Shown: positions 49,073 through 57,667 of the stretch, piece after piece | Layout: each line of letters opens with the position of its first letter | Numbering within the stretch: position 1 is the stretch's first letter | DNA from: CAVQBC01 sp963848415 | Lineage (GTDB): Bacteria > Actinomycetota > Thermoleophilia > Solirubrobacterales > Solirubrobacteraceae | Direction: 5' to 3' | Length of the DNA stretch: 64,000 bases | Assembly: GCA_963848415.1 (NCBI GenBank) | Contig: CAWKDN010000001.1 | Span: 1,364,001-1,428,000 of the forward strand | Program-made: the position numbers and the translations under genes | The notes under the pieces: model-generated | Seen by the model: the letters and a program-made list of their open reading frames with translations, nothing else | Databases searched by the model: none | Told to the model about the DNA's origin: nothing

Positions 49073-49509
49073 GCGCAGGGGATCCGACCCTCGCCCGGCT
49101 GGCCGAGGAGCTCCGCGGGCGCGGCGGGCTGCTCGCGGAAACGGTCGCGGCCGGCGAGCCGCCGCCCGGTCCCGGGCTGGGCGAGAAGGCGGCGGCCGGG
49201 CCACGCGCGGCCGCGCACGAGCGCGAGTACGCGCTCCTCGTCGAGGCGATCTACGAGGGCTACCTGCAGCACTACGCCACCGGCCGGGTGGTGGTCCCGG
49301 AGGACCCCGACCTCGCCCTGCTGGCGGGCGACCGGCTCTACGCGCTAGGGCTCGCGTGGCTCGCCGAGCTCGGCGACCTCGACGCCGTGATCGCGCTGGC
49401 CGACGTGATCTCGCGCGCCGCCCAGGCGCACGCCGAGCGCACCCCCGAACGGGCCGCGGCGGTATGGGAGGCCGGCGTGACCACGGTGGGCCACGGCGCC
49501 GGCTCCTGA
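49069..49509 (+). CDS. Conserved-type hypothetical protein after hemL
   Basis: 146 residues from GTG 49069 (GTGA overlap with the hemL stop). Mostly helical, with EYALLVEAIYEGYLQHYATG and ALLAGDRLYALGLAWLAELG. No motif, signal or membrane helix. Coupling to hemL suggests a role around tetrapyrrole metabolism or the cytochrome operon that follows, but I do not recognise it. Confidence 0.7.
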   Translation: MSAGDPTLARLAEELRGRGGLLAETVAAGEPPPGPGLGEKAAAGPRAAAHEREYALLVEAIYEGYLQHYATGRVVVPEDPDLALLAGDRLYALGLAWLAELGDLDAVIALADVISRAAQAHAERTPERAAAVWEAGVTTVGHGAGS

Positions 49510-49640
49510 GGCGTCGCGCCGCGCGCCGGCGGCCCGGCCGCCTGAGCGCCGCGAGCCCGCTCAGCGCGCCTCCGCGCCCGGAGCCGCTGGTCCGGGCGCA
49601 TGCAAGTTCCCGGACCCCCCGGCCCGAGCGAAACGGCCGG

Positions 49641-49646
49641 TATTGT
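49641..49646 (+). promoter_or_regulatory. -10 box TATTGT of the Rieske operon
   Basis: TATTGT ends 9 bp before the GTG start with no Shine-Dalgarno sequence; likely the promoter of the bc-complex/menG operon, giving a leaderless or near-leaderless message. Confidence 0.4.
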
Positions 49647-49655
49647 TCCTGGCTC

Positions 49656-50333
49656 GTGGCCAAGCGTCGCAAAGAGCCTCAGTCCAAGTACACCGCCGAC
49701 CGCGGGATGCCCGGCGCCTTCGACGGCGAGACCGTCACGCGCCGGCGCTTCGTGAACATCAGCGGCCAGGCCGCCGGCGCGATCGCCGTGTCGGCCTTCG
49801 CGCTGCCCTCGCTCGGCTTCGCCGCCGGCTCGGCCATCTTCGACCGCCCGAAGGCGCGCTGGGAGGCCGTCGGCGCGCCCGACGACTTCCCGACCGACGC
49901 CTACGTGCCGAAGGTCATCACCGAGACGCGCAACGTCGGCGAGGTCGGCAAGACGACGGTGCTCATGCGCGCGCGCAACCCGGAGATCGACGGGCCCGAG
50001 GACCCGGCGATCGACAACAGCTTCGTGGCGGTCTCCACCCGCTGCATGCACCTCGGCTGCCCGGTGCGCTACGTCGACGCCTCCAAGCGCTTCATCTGCC
50101 CCTGCCACGGCGGCGTCTACGACTTCCGCGGCTCGGTGGCCAGCGGCCCGCCGGTGCGCCCGCTCGATCGCTTCTACACGCGCGTGCGCGGCGGCCTCGT
50201 CGAGGTCGGCCCGCGCTACTCGCTGAACTCCGAGTTCGATCGGTTCCCGAAGTACCGTGATCCCGGCCAGCCCCTCGACGGTATCGGTCAGTACCTGTAC
50301 CCGGGGCGGTTCTCGACCCCGCTGCTCGACTAG
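49656..50333 (+). CDS. qcrA: Rieske iron-sulfur subunit of the menaquinol-cytochrome c reductase
   Basis: 225 residues from GTG 49656. N-terminal twin-arginine type anchor TRRRFVNISG followed by a hydrophobic helix to about residue 62; the Rieske domain binds 2Fe-2S through CMHLGC and CPCHGG (about 130-150). Transfers electrons from menaquinol to cytochrome c outside the membrane. The Tat genes at 54095-55455 fit its export. Confidence 0.93.
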   Translation: MAKRRKEPQSKYTADRGMPGAFDGETVTRRRFVNISGQAAGAIAVSAFALPSLGFAAGSAIFDRPKARWEAVGAPDDFPTDAYVPKVITETRNVGEVGKTTVLMRARNPEIDGPEDPAIDNSFVAVSTRCMHLGCPVRYVDASKRFICPCHGGVYDFRGSVASGPPVRPLDRFYTRVRGGLVEVGPRYSLNSEFDRFPKYRDPGQPLDGIGQYLYPGRFSTPLLD

Positions 50334-50341
50334 AGGCCCCG

Positions 50342-51145
50342 ATGAAGGTTCCCAAGCTCCCCGCACCTCCCATCCCCAGCGCGCTGCAGCCGCAGCCCAA
50401 GCGTCCCGGCGAGGCCGAGAAGGTCAAGCCGCTCGACCAACTCAAGGAGGGCGGCATCCACGCCGCCGACTGGGTCGACGAGCGCACCTCGCTGTCGGGC
50501 GGCCTGCGCTGGGCGATGTTCCGCAAGGTGCCCAAGGGCACCAACTGGTTCTACACGCTGGGCTCGGCGACGCTGTTCGCGTTCCTCTCCCAGGCGGTCA
50601 CCGGCGTGTTCCTGGCGATGTACTACGACCCCTCGGTGACCGGCGCCTACGAGTCGGCGCGGCGGATCTCCAACGAGATCTTCCTCGGCGAGTTCGTGCG
50701 CGGGATGCACAAGTGGGGGTCGACCGTCATGGTCATCCTGATCTTCCTGCACATGGGGCGCACGTTCTTCTTCGGCGCCTACAAGTACCCGCGCGAGCTC
50801 AACTGGGTCATCGGGGCTGTGCTGTTGATCCTGACGATGGCGATGTCGTTCACCGGCTACCTGCTGCCGTTCGACCAGCGCTCCTACTGGGCCACGATCG
50901 TGGGCGTGAACATCAACGGCACCGGTCCGCTGGTCGGCCCGTTCCTGTCGGACTTCCTGCGTGGTGGGGCGGAGTTCGGGGCGACGACGCTCTCGCGCTT
51001 CTACGCGATCCACATGCTGCTGATCCCCGGTCTGCTGGCTGCGCTGATCGGCGCGCATCTCTACCTGGTCGCCAAGCTCGGCACCACGGCGCCGCCCTGG
51101 CTGAAGGCCGAGGAGGCCGAAGAGCTGCGCACGGAGCGGGTGTGA
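50342..51145 (+). CDS. qcrB: Cytochrome b (b6-type N-terminal subunit) of the bc complex
   Basis: 267 residues, ATG 50342. Four-helix cytochrome b core after an 80-residue soluble extension. The haem ligands form His pairs: HKW to LHMGR separated by 13 residues, and IHML to AHLY separated by 14. The x14 spacing in the second pair is the b6/firmicute type. Also RSYWATIVGVNI near the Qo site. The second half of cytochrome b is the next gene, 13 bp later. Confidence 0.93.
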   Translation: MKVPKLPAPPIPSALQPQPKRPGEAEKVKPLDQLKEGGIHAADWVDERTSLSGGLRWAMFRKVPKGTNWFYTLGSATLFAFLSQAVTGVFLAMYYDPSVTGAYESARRISNEIFLGEFVRGMHKWGSTVMVILIFLHMGRTFFFGAYKYPRELNWVIGAVLLILTMAMSFTGYLLPFDQRSYWATIVGVNINGTGPLVGPFLSDFLRGGAEFGATTLSRFYAIHMLLIPGLLAALIGAHLYLVAKLGTTAPPWLKAEEAEELRTERV

Positions 51146-51158
51146 GCGAGGTGCGCTC

Positions 51159-51878
51159 GTGAACACCAAGCAGAAGGAGTCCTACCTCCGCGACTACTCG
51201 GTGATGAAGTCGCAGGGGAAGCCGTTCTTCCCCTACGCGGTCGCCAAGGACAGCGCGATGGCGGTCGTGGTGCTGATCTCGATCATCCTCATGTCGCTGA
51301 CCTTCGGCGCCGAGCTCGGGCCGAAGGCGGACCCGACGACGACGACCTACGTGCCGCGGCCGGAGTGGTACTTCTTCTTCCTCTTCGAGCTGCTGCGGGT
51401 CATCAAGCCGGCGATCCTGACCCCGCTGGCGACGATCGGCGTGCCGACGATCTGCATCATCCTGCTGATCCTGCTGCCGTTCGTGGACCGCAACCCGGAG
51501 CGGCGACCGGAGCGGCGGCCGATCGCGACCACGCTCGGCATCTTCGTCATCGCCGCCATGGGCTACCTGACCTACCTCGGCGCGGCGGCCGGCTCGCCGA
51601 ACACGATCGACATCGAGGTCGGGCGCCAGTACGAGCCCGGCAAGCTGGTGGCCGCGCAGGCCGGCTGCCTGGCCTGTCACAAGATCGGCGAGAACGGCAA
51701 CGGCGGTCCCGGGCCCGACCTGACCCACATCGCCGACGACCTGCCGAAGGCTGCGATCGCGCGCACGCTCGAGAACCCGACGGCCCCCATGCCGTCCTAC
51801 TCCGGCCTGCCCGAGCAGAAGAAGACGGACCTCGTCAACTTCCTCGCTCAGCTGAAGGAAGGCAACGTCGCGGAGTAG
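51159..51878 (+). CDS. qcrC: Subunit IV-cytochrome c fusion of the bc complex
   Basis: 239 residues, GTG 51159. The first part (about 1-145) is the subunit IV/C-terminal cytochrome b region with the Qo motif PEWYFFFLFELLRV and three helices. The second part (about 155-239) is a class I cytochrome c with CLACH and a Met ligand in APMPSYSGL. This fused layout is known from Bacillus QcrC. It passes electrons from the Rieske protein onward. Confidence 0.92.
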   Translation: MNTKQKESYLRDYSVMKSQGKPFFPYAVAKDSAMAVVVLISIILMSLTFGAELGPKADPTTTTYVPRPEWYFFFLFELLRVIKPAILTPLATIGVPTICIILLILLPFVDRNPERRPERRPIATTLGIFVIAAMGYLTYLGAAAGSPNTIDIEVGRQYEPGKLVAAQAGCLACHKIGENGNGGPGPDLTHIADDLPKAAIARTLENPTAPMPSYSGLPEQKKTDLVNFLAQLKEGNVAE

Positions 51879-51881
51879 CCT
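51876..51881 (+). promoter_or_regulatory. -10-like TAGCCT before menG
   Basis: TAGCCT overlaps the end of qcrC and ends 7 bp before the menG GTG; it could give an extra leaderless transcript of menG. Confidence 0.3.
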
Positions 51882-51888
51882 GGCGGCC

Positions 51889-52623
51889 GTGCGCTCCGCC
51901 CCGGCAACGTCAGGCACCTTGGAAGAGGGGCAGGTCCAGGCGATGTTCGACCGCATCGCCGGTCCGTACGACCTGATGAACTCGGTCATGACCGCCGGCC
52001 TGCACCACCGCTGGCGCGAGCGCGCGGCAGACCTCGCGCGCGTGGGCCCGGGCTCGCGGGCGCTCGACGTGGCGACCGGCACGGGCGACCTGGCGCTGGT
52101 GCTGGCCGCGCGGATCGGGCCCGGTGGCGAGGTGGTCGGCTCGGACTTCTCGGAGGGGATGCTCGACCGCGCGCGCGCCAAGCCGCTGAGAGACGGCGCG
52201 GCGCCGGTCCGCTGGGAGTCGGGCAACGCGCTCGCGCTGCCCTACGAGGACGCGAGCTTCGACGCGGCGACGGTCGGCTTCGGAGCGCGCAACTTCTCAG
52301 ACCTCGAGCGCGGGGTGACCGAGATGGCGCGGGTCGTCCGGCCCGGCGGGCGCGTCGTGATCCTCGAGATCACCGTGCCGACCCGCCCGCCACTGTCGAC
52401 CTTCTTCTCCGTGTGGTTCGATCGCGTCGTGCCGTCCTTCGGCCGCCTGGCCGCCGATCCGGAGGCCTACACCTACCTGCCGAAGTCGGTCAAGCGCTTC
52501 CCGGCGCCCGACCGGCTCGCCGCGCTGATGGCCGGCGCCGGGCTGCAAGACGTGCGCTGGATCCTCACCGCGGGCGGCATCATCGCCCTGCACGCCGGCA
52601 CGCGGGCGGGCGGGACCGGCTGA
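51889..52623 (+). CDS. menG: Demethylmenaquinone methyltransferase
   Basis: 244 residues, GTG 51889. UbiE/MenG family: MFDRIAGPYDLMNSVMTAGL, SAM motif ALDVATGTGDLALVL, GFGARNFSDLERG and RVVRPGGRVVILE. Last step of menaquinone synthesis. Placement beside the menaquinol-oxidising bc complex and a polyprenyl synthase gives a consistent respiratory-quinone block. Confidence 0.94.
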   Translation: MRSAPATSGTLEEGQVQAMFDRIAGPYDLMNSVMTAGLHHRWRERAADLARVGPGSRALDVATGTGDLALVLAARIGPGGEVVGSDFSEGMLDRARAKPLRDGAAPVRWESGNALALPYEDASFDAATVGFGARNFSDLERGVTEMARVVRPGGRVVILEITVPTRPPLSTFFSVWFDRVVPSFGRLAADPEAYTYLPKSVKRFPAPDRLAALMAGAGLQDVRWILTAGGIIALHAGTRAGGTG

Positions 52624-52624
52624 G

Positions 52625-53596
52625 ATGGCGAGCGCCGAGGCCGTCGCGGCGGTCATCGAGGCGGGGGGCGCGCACGTCCCGGGCGCGATGGCCGAGGTCG
52701 AGGACCGGCTCGCCGCCGTGGCCGCCTCCCACGGTCCCGTCCTCGCCGAGCACGCCGGCGCGACGATCGCCGCCGGCGGCAAGCGACTGCGCCCGCTGCT
52801 GGTGATCGTCGCCGCGGGGCCCGACCCCGCGCGCGAGGCGGGCGTCGTCCGCGCGGCCGTCGCCGTCGAGCTCATCCACTCGGCCACGCTCGTCCACGAC
52901 GACGTGCTCGACGGCGCGCCGCTGCGCCGCGGACGCCCCACCGTCGTCGCCACGGCGGGCCGGGCGCTCGCGACGGCGACGGGCGACCTGCTCTTCTCGC
53001 GCGCGTTCGCCGAGCTCGCCGCCAACCGGCGGGCGGACGAGCTGCAGGTGCTCTCCGACGCGTCCTCGGCGCTCGCCGAGGGCGAGCTGCTCCAGCGCGA
53101 GGACGCCTGGAACCTGGACGTCTCGCGCGAGCGCTACCTCACTCGCTGCGACCTCAAGACCGCGCGGCTGTTCGCGGCTGCGTGCGAGCTCGGGGCGCTG
53201 GAGGGCGGTGGCCCGGTCGACGTGCTGAGCCGCTTCGGACGCCGGATCGGCCTGGCGTTCCAGCTGCTCGACGACGTGCTCGACGTCTCGGGCCCGTCGG
53301 CGCGGACCGGCAAGCATCGCGGCACGGACCTGCTCGACGGCACCGTCACCCTGCCGCTGATCATCGCGCGCGAGCGCGAGCCCGCCCTACAGGAGCTCGA
53401 CCTGCGGTCGGTGCGGACGCCGGCCGAGGCGGAGGCCGTCTGCGACGCGATCGCCGCCACCGGAGCGCTGGAGACCGCCCGCGCCGAGGCGCTGGCGATC
53501 GTTGCGGAGGCCAAGGCCGACCTGCCGGCGCTGCCGCCGCCGCAGCACGGCGCTCTCGAGCTGGTGGCCGACGGCGTCGTCGACCGCTATTCCTAG
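52625..53596 (+). CDS. Polyprenyl diphosphate synthase
   Basis: 323 residues, ATG 52625, 1 bp after menG. Trans-prenyltransferase with LVHDDVLDGAPLRRG (first Asp-rich motif) and FQLLDDVLDVSG (second), plus GKRLRPLL. Makes the isoprenoid tail, probably of menaquinone given the context; product length is not certain. The stop codon TAG shares the palindrome CTAG with the stop of the convergent gene. Confidence 0.92.
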   Translation: MASAEAVAAVIEAGGAHVPGAMAEVEDRLAAVAASHGPVLAEHAGATIAAGGKRLRPLLVIVAAGPDPAREAGVVRAAVAVELIHSATLVHDDVLDGAPLRRGRPTVVATAGRALATATGDLLFSRAFAELAANRRADELQVLSDASSALAEGELLQREDAWNLDVSRERYLTRCDLKTARLFAAACELGALEGGGPVDVLSRFGRRIGLAFQLLDDVLDVSGPSARTGKHRGTDLLDGTVTLPLIIAREREPALQELDLRSVRTPAEAEAVCDAIAATGALETARAEALAIVAEAKADLPALPPPQHGALELVADGVVDRYS

Positions 53597-53988
53597 AAGT
53601 CCTCGGGCAGGATCGCGTCGGCCTGCAGCGCGCCGACGAAGCGATCGAGCTGCTCCTCCATGTTGGCCCGGGTGAAGTTGCGCAGGTCGGCGGTGAGCTG
53701 GTCGGCTGCCTCGTCGAGGACGGCGTCGAAGCGGTCGACCACGGCTTGGGAGAAGGTGCCGACCTCGTGCCACTCGCAATCGGGGCAGCGCAGGGTGACG
53801 GTCCAGTCCTCGCCCGAGACCTCCTCCCAGCGAACGGGGAGCACGCGGTCACGGCCGCAGTCGGGGCACAGGCTGAGGTCGCGCTCGGTCCTGGGCGCGG
53901 GAGTGTCGAAGTAGAGCACCTCGACCGAGCGGCCGGAGGGCAGGACGACGCGGCGGGCGGGAGGCGGGGTTTCGGAGGGGTTGCTCAT
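53593..53988 (-). CDS. Zinc-ribbon hypothetical protein
   Basis: 131 residues, ATG 53986-53988. Two CxxC knuckles (LCPDCGRD and RCPDCEWHE, about 41-72) form a likely zinc ribbon; the C-terminal half is helical (VVDRFDAVLDEAADQLTADL). Cytosolic. I do not recognise a named family. It is convergent with the polyprenyl synthase and divergent from tatA. Confidence 0.75.
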   Translation of the reverse strand: MSNPSETPPPARRVVLPSGRSVEVLYFDTPAPRTERDLSLCPDCGRDRVLPVRWEEVSGEDWTVTLRCPDCEWHEVGTFSQAVVDRFDAVLDEAADQLTADLRNFTRANMEEQLDRFVGALQADAILPEDF

Positions 53989-54094
53989 GGGACGAGGTCT
54001 GCATCGGCAGGTCCGCGCCAGAACTTGAACCCTCGAGTGAACGCACGGCTGCGGTGATCCGGGGACCCGCTACATTGCGCATGAGGCTCCTACC

Positions 54095-54403
54095 GTGACC
54101 TTTGCGATCTTCCAGGGCATCGGACCCGTCGAGCTGGGCGTCGTCCTGCTCATCGTGCTCCTCATCTTCGGGCCCAAGCGGCTTCCCAGCCTCGGGCGCC
54201 AGCTCGGGTCGGGCATGCGCGAGTTCAAGGACTCGATCACCGGCCGCCACGACGACGACGACGACGACGATGACGACGACGTCGCGCGCCGCGACGCCGG
54301 CGGCGCCGACACCGTCCGCAAGGCCAACACCACGCTTGGGCGTCCCGACGAGGAGCCCGCGGCGGATCGCACGGACAGCGAGATCGCCTCAGAGCGCCGC
54401 TAG
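54095..54403 (+). CDS. tatA: Twin-arginine translocase subunit TatA
   Basis: 102 residues from GTG 54095. One membrane helix (VELGVVLLIVLLIFGPKRLP) and the amphipathic helix SLGRQLGSGMREFKDSI, the TatA signature. A run of ten Asp residues, encoded by a GAC/GAT microsatellite at 54251-54280, interrupts the acidic tail. tatC follows 26 bp later. Confidence 0.94.
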   Translation: MTFAIFQGIGPVELGVVLLIVLLIFGPKRLPSLGRQLGSGMREFKDSITGRHDDDDDDDDDDVARRDAGGADTVRKANTTLGRPDEEPAADRTDSEIASERR

Positions 54404-54429
54404 GCGCTCGGGCGTCCGCCTGCCGCACG

Positions 54430-55455
54430 ATGGCCACAGCCCTCAAGCCCGTCGGGCACGAGGATCGCCTAAGCCTCGTCGAGCACCTCGACGAGCTGCG
54501 CACCCGGGTGATCATCTGCCTGGTCGCCTTCAGCGTGTGCTTCGGCCTGTGCCTGTGGCAGAACAGCCTGATCCTCGAGGTCATGAACCGGCCGCTGGAG
54601 CAGAGCGCCTTCAAGGACGGCAGCGGGCGCGGGAGCGCCGACCCCTTCGAGCAGACCGCCTACCTGCAGCAGCAGCAGAAGAAGCTGCTGCTCCAGGAGT
54701 CGCTGATCGTCGGCCGGCTGGCGCGTGAGCAGTCCGACCCCGGGCTGCGCCGGCAGCTCGAGGCGCTCAGCCGTCAGGCCCGGCTGACCGCCGACGCGGT
54801 GCCCAACGCCACCGCCAAGAAACCGGTGACGCTCGGGGTGGGCGAGCCGTTCACGGCGACGGTCCGGGTGGCGGCCTACGCGGCGCTGCTGCTGGCGCTG
54901 CCGCTGCTGCTCTATCAGGCCTACTCGTTCGTGCTGCCGGCCTTCTCGCCGCGCGAGCGCAAGGTCGCCCTGCCGCTGATGCTGATGGTGCCGTTCCTGT
55001 TCGTCGCCGGCGTCGTGTTCGCCTACTACGCGGTGCTGCCCAACGCGATCGACTTCCTGCAGAACTTCAACGACGACGACTACGACATCCTGCTGCAGGC
55101 GCGGGACTTCTACAAGTTCTCGATCACCCTGCTGATGGTGATGGGCCTGTGCTTCCAGGTGCCGATCGGGATGCTCGCGGTCACGCGGGTCGGGATCATC
55201 ACGACCCAGCAGCTGCGCAAGAACCGGCGCTACGCCATCCTCGTCATCGCCGTCGCCGCGATGCTGCTGCCGGGCCAGGATCCCGTGACGATGCTCTCGA
55301 TGATGATCCCGCTGTACCTGCTCTACGAGGGCTCTATCCTGCTGTGCGCGCTGCTCGATCGCCGGGAGGCGCGCAACGAGGCCCGCGCGGGGGCCGGCGA
55401 CGAGGACGATCGCGACCCCTACGACGACTACGACCCGGACCTCGACGAGAACTGA
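54430..55455 (+). CDS. tatC: Twin-arginine translocase subunit TatC
   Basis: 341 residues, ATG 54430. Six-helix TatC with SLVEHLDELRTRVI at the start (twin-Arg signal recognition) and VFAYYAVLPNAIDFLQNF. It is about 80 residues longer than E. coli TatC: the first external loop contains a Gln/Leu/Arg-rich insertion (roughly residues 55-135) predicted as a coiled coil. A charged acidic tail follows. Confidence 0.94.
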   Translation: MATALKPVGHEDRLSLVEHLDELRTRVIICLVAFSVCFGLCLWQNSLILEVMNRPLEQSAFKDGSGRGSADPFEQTAYLQQQQKKLLLQESLIVGRLAREQSDPGLRRQLEALSRQARLTADAVPNATAKKPVTLGVGEPFTATVRVAAYAALLLALPLLLYQAYSFVLPAFSPRERKVALPLMLMVPFLFVAGVVFAYYAVLPNAIDFLQNFNDDDYDILLQARDFYKFSITLLMVMGLCFQVPIGMLAVTRVGIITTQQLRKNRRYAILVIAVAAMLLPGQDPVTMLSMMIPLYLLYEGSILLCALLDRREARNEARAGAGDEDDRDPYDDYDPDLDEN

Positions 55456-55459
55456 CCAG

Positions 55460-56161
55460 ATGCTCTTCGACCTGCGAGGCGCCGGACGCCAGCGGACCGT
55501 CAAGGCGGTCTACCTCACGCTCGCCATCCTGATGGGCGGCGGCCTCGTGCTGTTCGGCATCGGCGGCGACGTCTCCGGCGGGCTGGTCGACGCGATCACC
55601 GAGCGCAACCAGACCAGCGGCGACAGCGCCGAGCGCTTCGAGAACCGCGAGGCCGATCTCGTGGCCCGCGTGCAGGCCAACCCGCAGGACGCCGCCGCGC
55701 TCGTCGAGCTGGCCCGCGTACGCACCCAGCTGGCCGGCCTCGGGGAGAACTTCGACGCGGAGACCAACAGCTACAGCGCCGCGGGGCGGGCCGAGCTCCG
55801 GCAGGCGGCAAGCGCCTGGGAGCGCTACCTGGCGACCGATCCCGACCGCGCGGATGACCGCGTGGCGAGCCTGATGGTCCAGGCGTACAGCGCGCTCAAC
55901 GAGCCGGCCAAGGCGGCCCAGGCGCAGGAGATCATCACGGTCGTGCGCCCGTCGGCGGCCACCTTCTCCCAGCTGGCGGTGTACGCCTACGCGGCCAAGC
56001 AGACGCGCCTCGGCGACCTCTCGCGGCAGCGCGCGCTCGAGCTCACGCCGCGCGACCAGCGCGAGGCGCTGCGCGGCCAGCTCGACCAGGCAAAGACCCA
56101 GGCGGCGGGCACGCAGCAGGGCGGCGCGCCGACCCCGACGCCGACGCCGGACGCGAACTAG
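55460..56161 (+). CDS. Membrane-anchored TPR-like protein
   Basis: 233 residues, ATG 55460, 4 bp after tatC. One N-terminal membrane helix (YLTLAILMGGGLVLFGIGG), then an outer helical repeat region (about 70-215) that resembles tetratricopeptide repeats (DAAALVELARVRTQLA, AAQAQEIITVVRPSAATFSQ), ending with a Pro/Thr tail. Probably a scaffold or assembly factor linked to Tat or envelope work; no direct evidence of function. Confidence 0.75.
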   Translation: MLFDLRGAGRQRTVKAVYLTLAILMGGGLVLFGIGGDVSGGLVDAITERNQTSGDSAERFENREADLVARVQANPQDAAALVELARVRTQLAGLGENFDAETNSYSAAGRAELRQAASAWERYLATDPDRADDRVASLMVQAYSALNEPAKAAQAQEIITVVRPSAATFSQLAVYAYAAKQTRLGDLSRQRALELTPRDQREALRGQLDQAKTQAAGTQQGGAPTPTPTPDAN

Positions 56162-56192
56162 CGGTGCGGCCAGGACGCGCGTGGGCAGCGCG

Positions 56193-56220
56193 TTGGCCGC
56201 CCAGAAGCGTCTACTAGCAT
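56193..56220 (+). promoter_or_regulatory. Candidate tRNA-Lys promoter
   Basis: TTGGCC (56193-56198), 16 bp spacer, TAGCAT (56215-56220), 15 bp before the tRNA. Confidence 0.35.
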
Positions 56221-56235
56221 GGGATCGCTCCACCC

Positions 56236-56308
56236 GCCCCTGTAGCTCAACTGGCAGAGCAGCGGACTCTTAATCCGAAGGTTCCAGGTTCGATTCCTGG
56301 CGGGGGCA
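56236..56308 (+). tRNA. tRNA-Lys (anticodon CUU)
   Basis: Acceptor GCCCCTG/CGGGGGC, D-arm GCTC/GAGC, anticodon loop CTCTTAA (anticodon CTT), T-arm CCAGG-TTCGATT-CCTGG, discriminator A. No encoded CCA. Confidence 0.95.
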
Positions 56309-56332
56309 TGCGGCGCTCGCGCGCCGCTGCGC

Positions 56333-56587
56333 TCAGCGTTCGGGCTCGTCCCAGCCGGCGGCGAGCCGCGTGATCTGCGCCGCGGCGGTCTCCGGGTCGG
56401 CGCCGGCGCCGATCGCCAGCCCGAGCAGGTAGGAGGTCAGCGGCGCCGCCGGGCGGGCGACCCCGTGGGCGACGTCGCGGGTGACGTCGAGCAGCCGATC
56501 GCGCCCGCCGCGGTCCAGCGGCTCGACCCCGAGCTCCTGCGCGGCCGCGGTGAGCCAGCGGTCCATCGTGCTGCCGTCGTCGGCCAT
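56333..56587 (-). CDS. DUF6457-type small protein
   Basis: 84 residues, ATG 56585-56587. WLTAAAQELGVEPLDR and LLDVTRDVAHGVARPAAPLTSYLLGLAIG match the small helical DUF6457 family, often found near or fused to molybdenum-cofactor guanylyltransferases. It trails the catabolic operon by 9 bp and may be cotranscribed, but its link to that pathway is doubtful. Confidence 0.7.
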   Translation of the reverse strand: MADDGSTMDRWLTAAAQELGVEPLDRGGRDRLLDVTRDVAHGVARPAAPLTSYLLGLAIGAGADPETAAAQITRLAAGWDEPER

Positions 56588-56596
56588 GGCGGCAGA

Positions 56597-57667
56597 CTAC
56601 GCGAGCGCGTAGCGGGCGAGCGGCATGCCCAGCATCGCCTCGACCTCGGGATAGACCGAGGGCTCCCACACGCCCGCGCCGAGCGGCACGCGGGCCTTCT
56701 CGACCGCGAGCACGCAGACCTCGTCGCCGTCGGCGATGTCGGCGATCGAGACCGGGCGCCCCGTGGCGGCGGACAGGGTGGTCAGCACGTCGGGGAAGGT
56801 CGCCAGGCGCTCGCCCCCCGCCTCGGCGGCCAGGTACTCGTTGACGAAGCCGAGCTCGACCTCGCCGACCGCCAGGCCGCCGATGTCGAAGCCGTTCTCG
56901 TAGCGCAGGCGCTTGCCGTGGACGGCCCCGCGCACGAGGATGCGCCCGCCGAGGGTCTCGGCGATCGCGTCGACGACCGCCTCGCCGCCGGCCGGCTCGG
57001 CGTCGATCATCGCTTCGCCGAGCGCCAGCGCGAACGAGATCGCACCGACGGCCGCGTGCTCGCGCAGGTAGGACACGGGCAGGGGGTTGCGCGCGGCGGC
57101 GATGAAGCCGCCCGACTCGTCGGCGGCGCGCCGGAGCACGTTGGCGGTCCGCGCCACGGTGCCGCGGGTCACCACCTCGAGGTAGCGGTCCTCGGCCCGG
57201 TTGCCGCCGGCCGCGGTCATCACCGTGCGGTGCTCGGGCCGGTTGGCGAGGCCCATCGAGCCCATCTTGCCGGTGGGATGGGCGCGGCCGTCGCCGGCCG
57301 CGTCGACCACGAGCGTCCCGAGCGTGGCCGACTGCACCCAGCCGTTGCAGGTGGTCGAGGAGCCGTTCTGAGCGGTGAGCGTGCCGGCGATCGGCTCGCT
57401 GATCGCGTCGCGCAGCAGCTCGAGGGCGCGGACATAGTCCTCGGGGCGCATCTCCCACCCCTCCGCGGCCGGCGCCCCGATCGCCGTGACGGTCGCCACC
57501 AGGGCGTCGTCGGCGAGCTCGTCGAGCGTGACGAGCCGCGGCGTGCCGGCCGCCATCGCCGTGCGGCCGACGAGATAGCCGTGCTCGACCCAGCCGCCGC
57601 CGCCGGCGGCCAGGACGGAGCCCCCGCGCACGGCGGCCTCGACGTCGGCGGGCCCGAGCGCTCTCAC
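56597..57667 (-). CDS. DUF917 protein, thiohydantoin desulfurase family
   Basis: 356 residues, GTG 57665-57667, overlapping the urocanase-like stop by 4 bp. N-terminal motif LAAGGGGWVEHGY and DDALVATVTAIGAPAAEG are typical of DUF917 (now called the S-methyl-thiohydantoin desulfurase family). In the reported bacterial ergothioneine pathway an enzyme of this new type removes sulfur from the thiohydantoin intermediate. Its coupling to a urocanase homologue and a hydantoinase-like gene supports that role here. The exact substrate is inferred. Confidence 0.8.
   Translation of the reverse strand: MRALGPADVEAAVRGGSVLAAGGGGWVEHGYLVGRTAMAAGTPRLVTLDELADDALVATVTAIGAPAAEGWEMRPEDYVRALELLRDAISEPIAGTLTAQNGSSTTCNGWVQSATLGTLVVDAAGDGRAHPTGKMGSMGLANRPEHRTVMTAAGGNRAEDRYLEVVTRGTVARTANVLRRAADESGGFIAAARNPLPVSYLREHAAVGAISFALALGEAMIDAEPAGGEAVVDAIAETLGGRILVRGAVHGKRLRYENGFDIGGLAVGEVELGFVNEYLAAEAGGERLATFPDVLTTLSAATGRPVSIADIADGDEVCVLAVEKARVPLGAGVWEPSVYPEVEAMLGMPLARYALA

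Noticed and set aside
54251..54280. GAC repeat as a separate mobile or regulatory repeat
   Set aside because: It is in frame inside tatA and simply encodes ten Asp residues.
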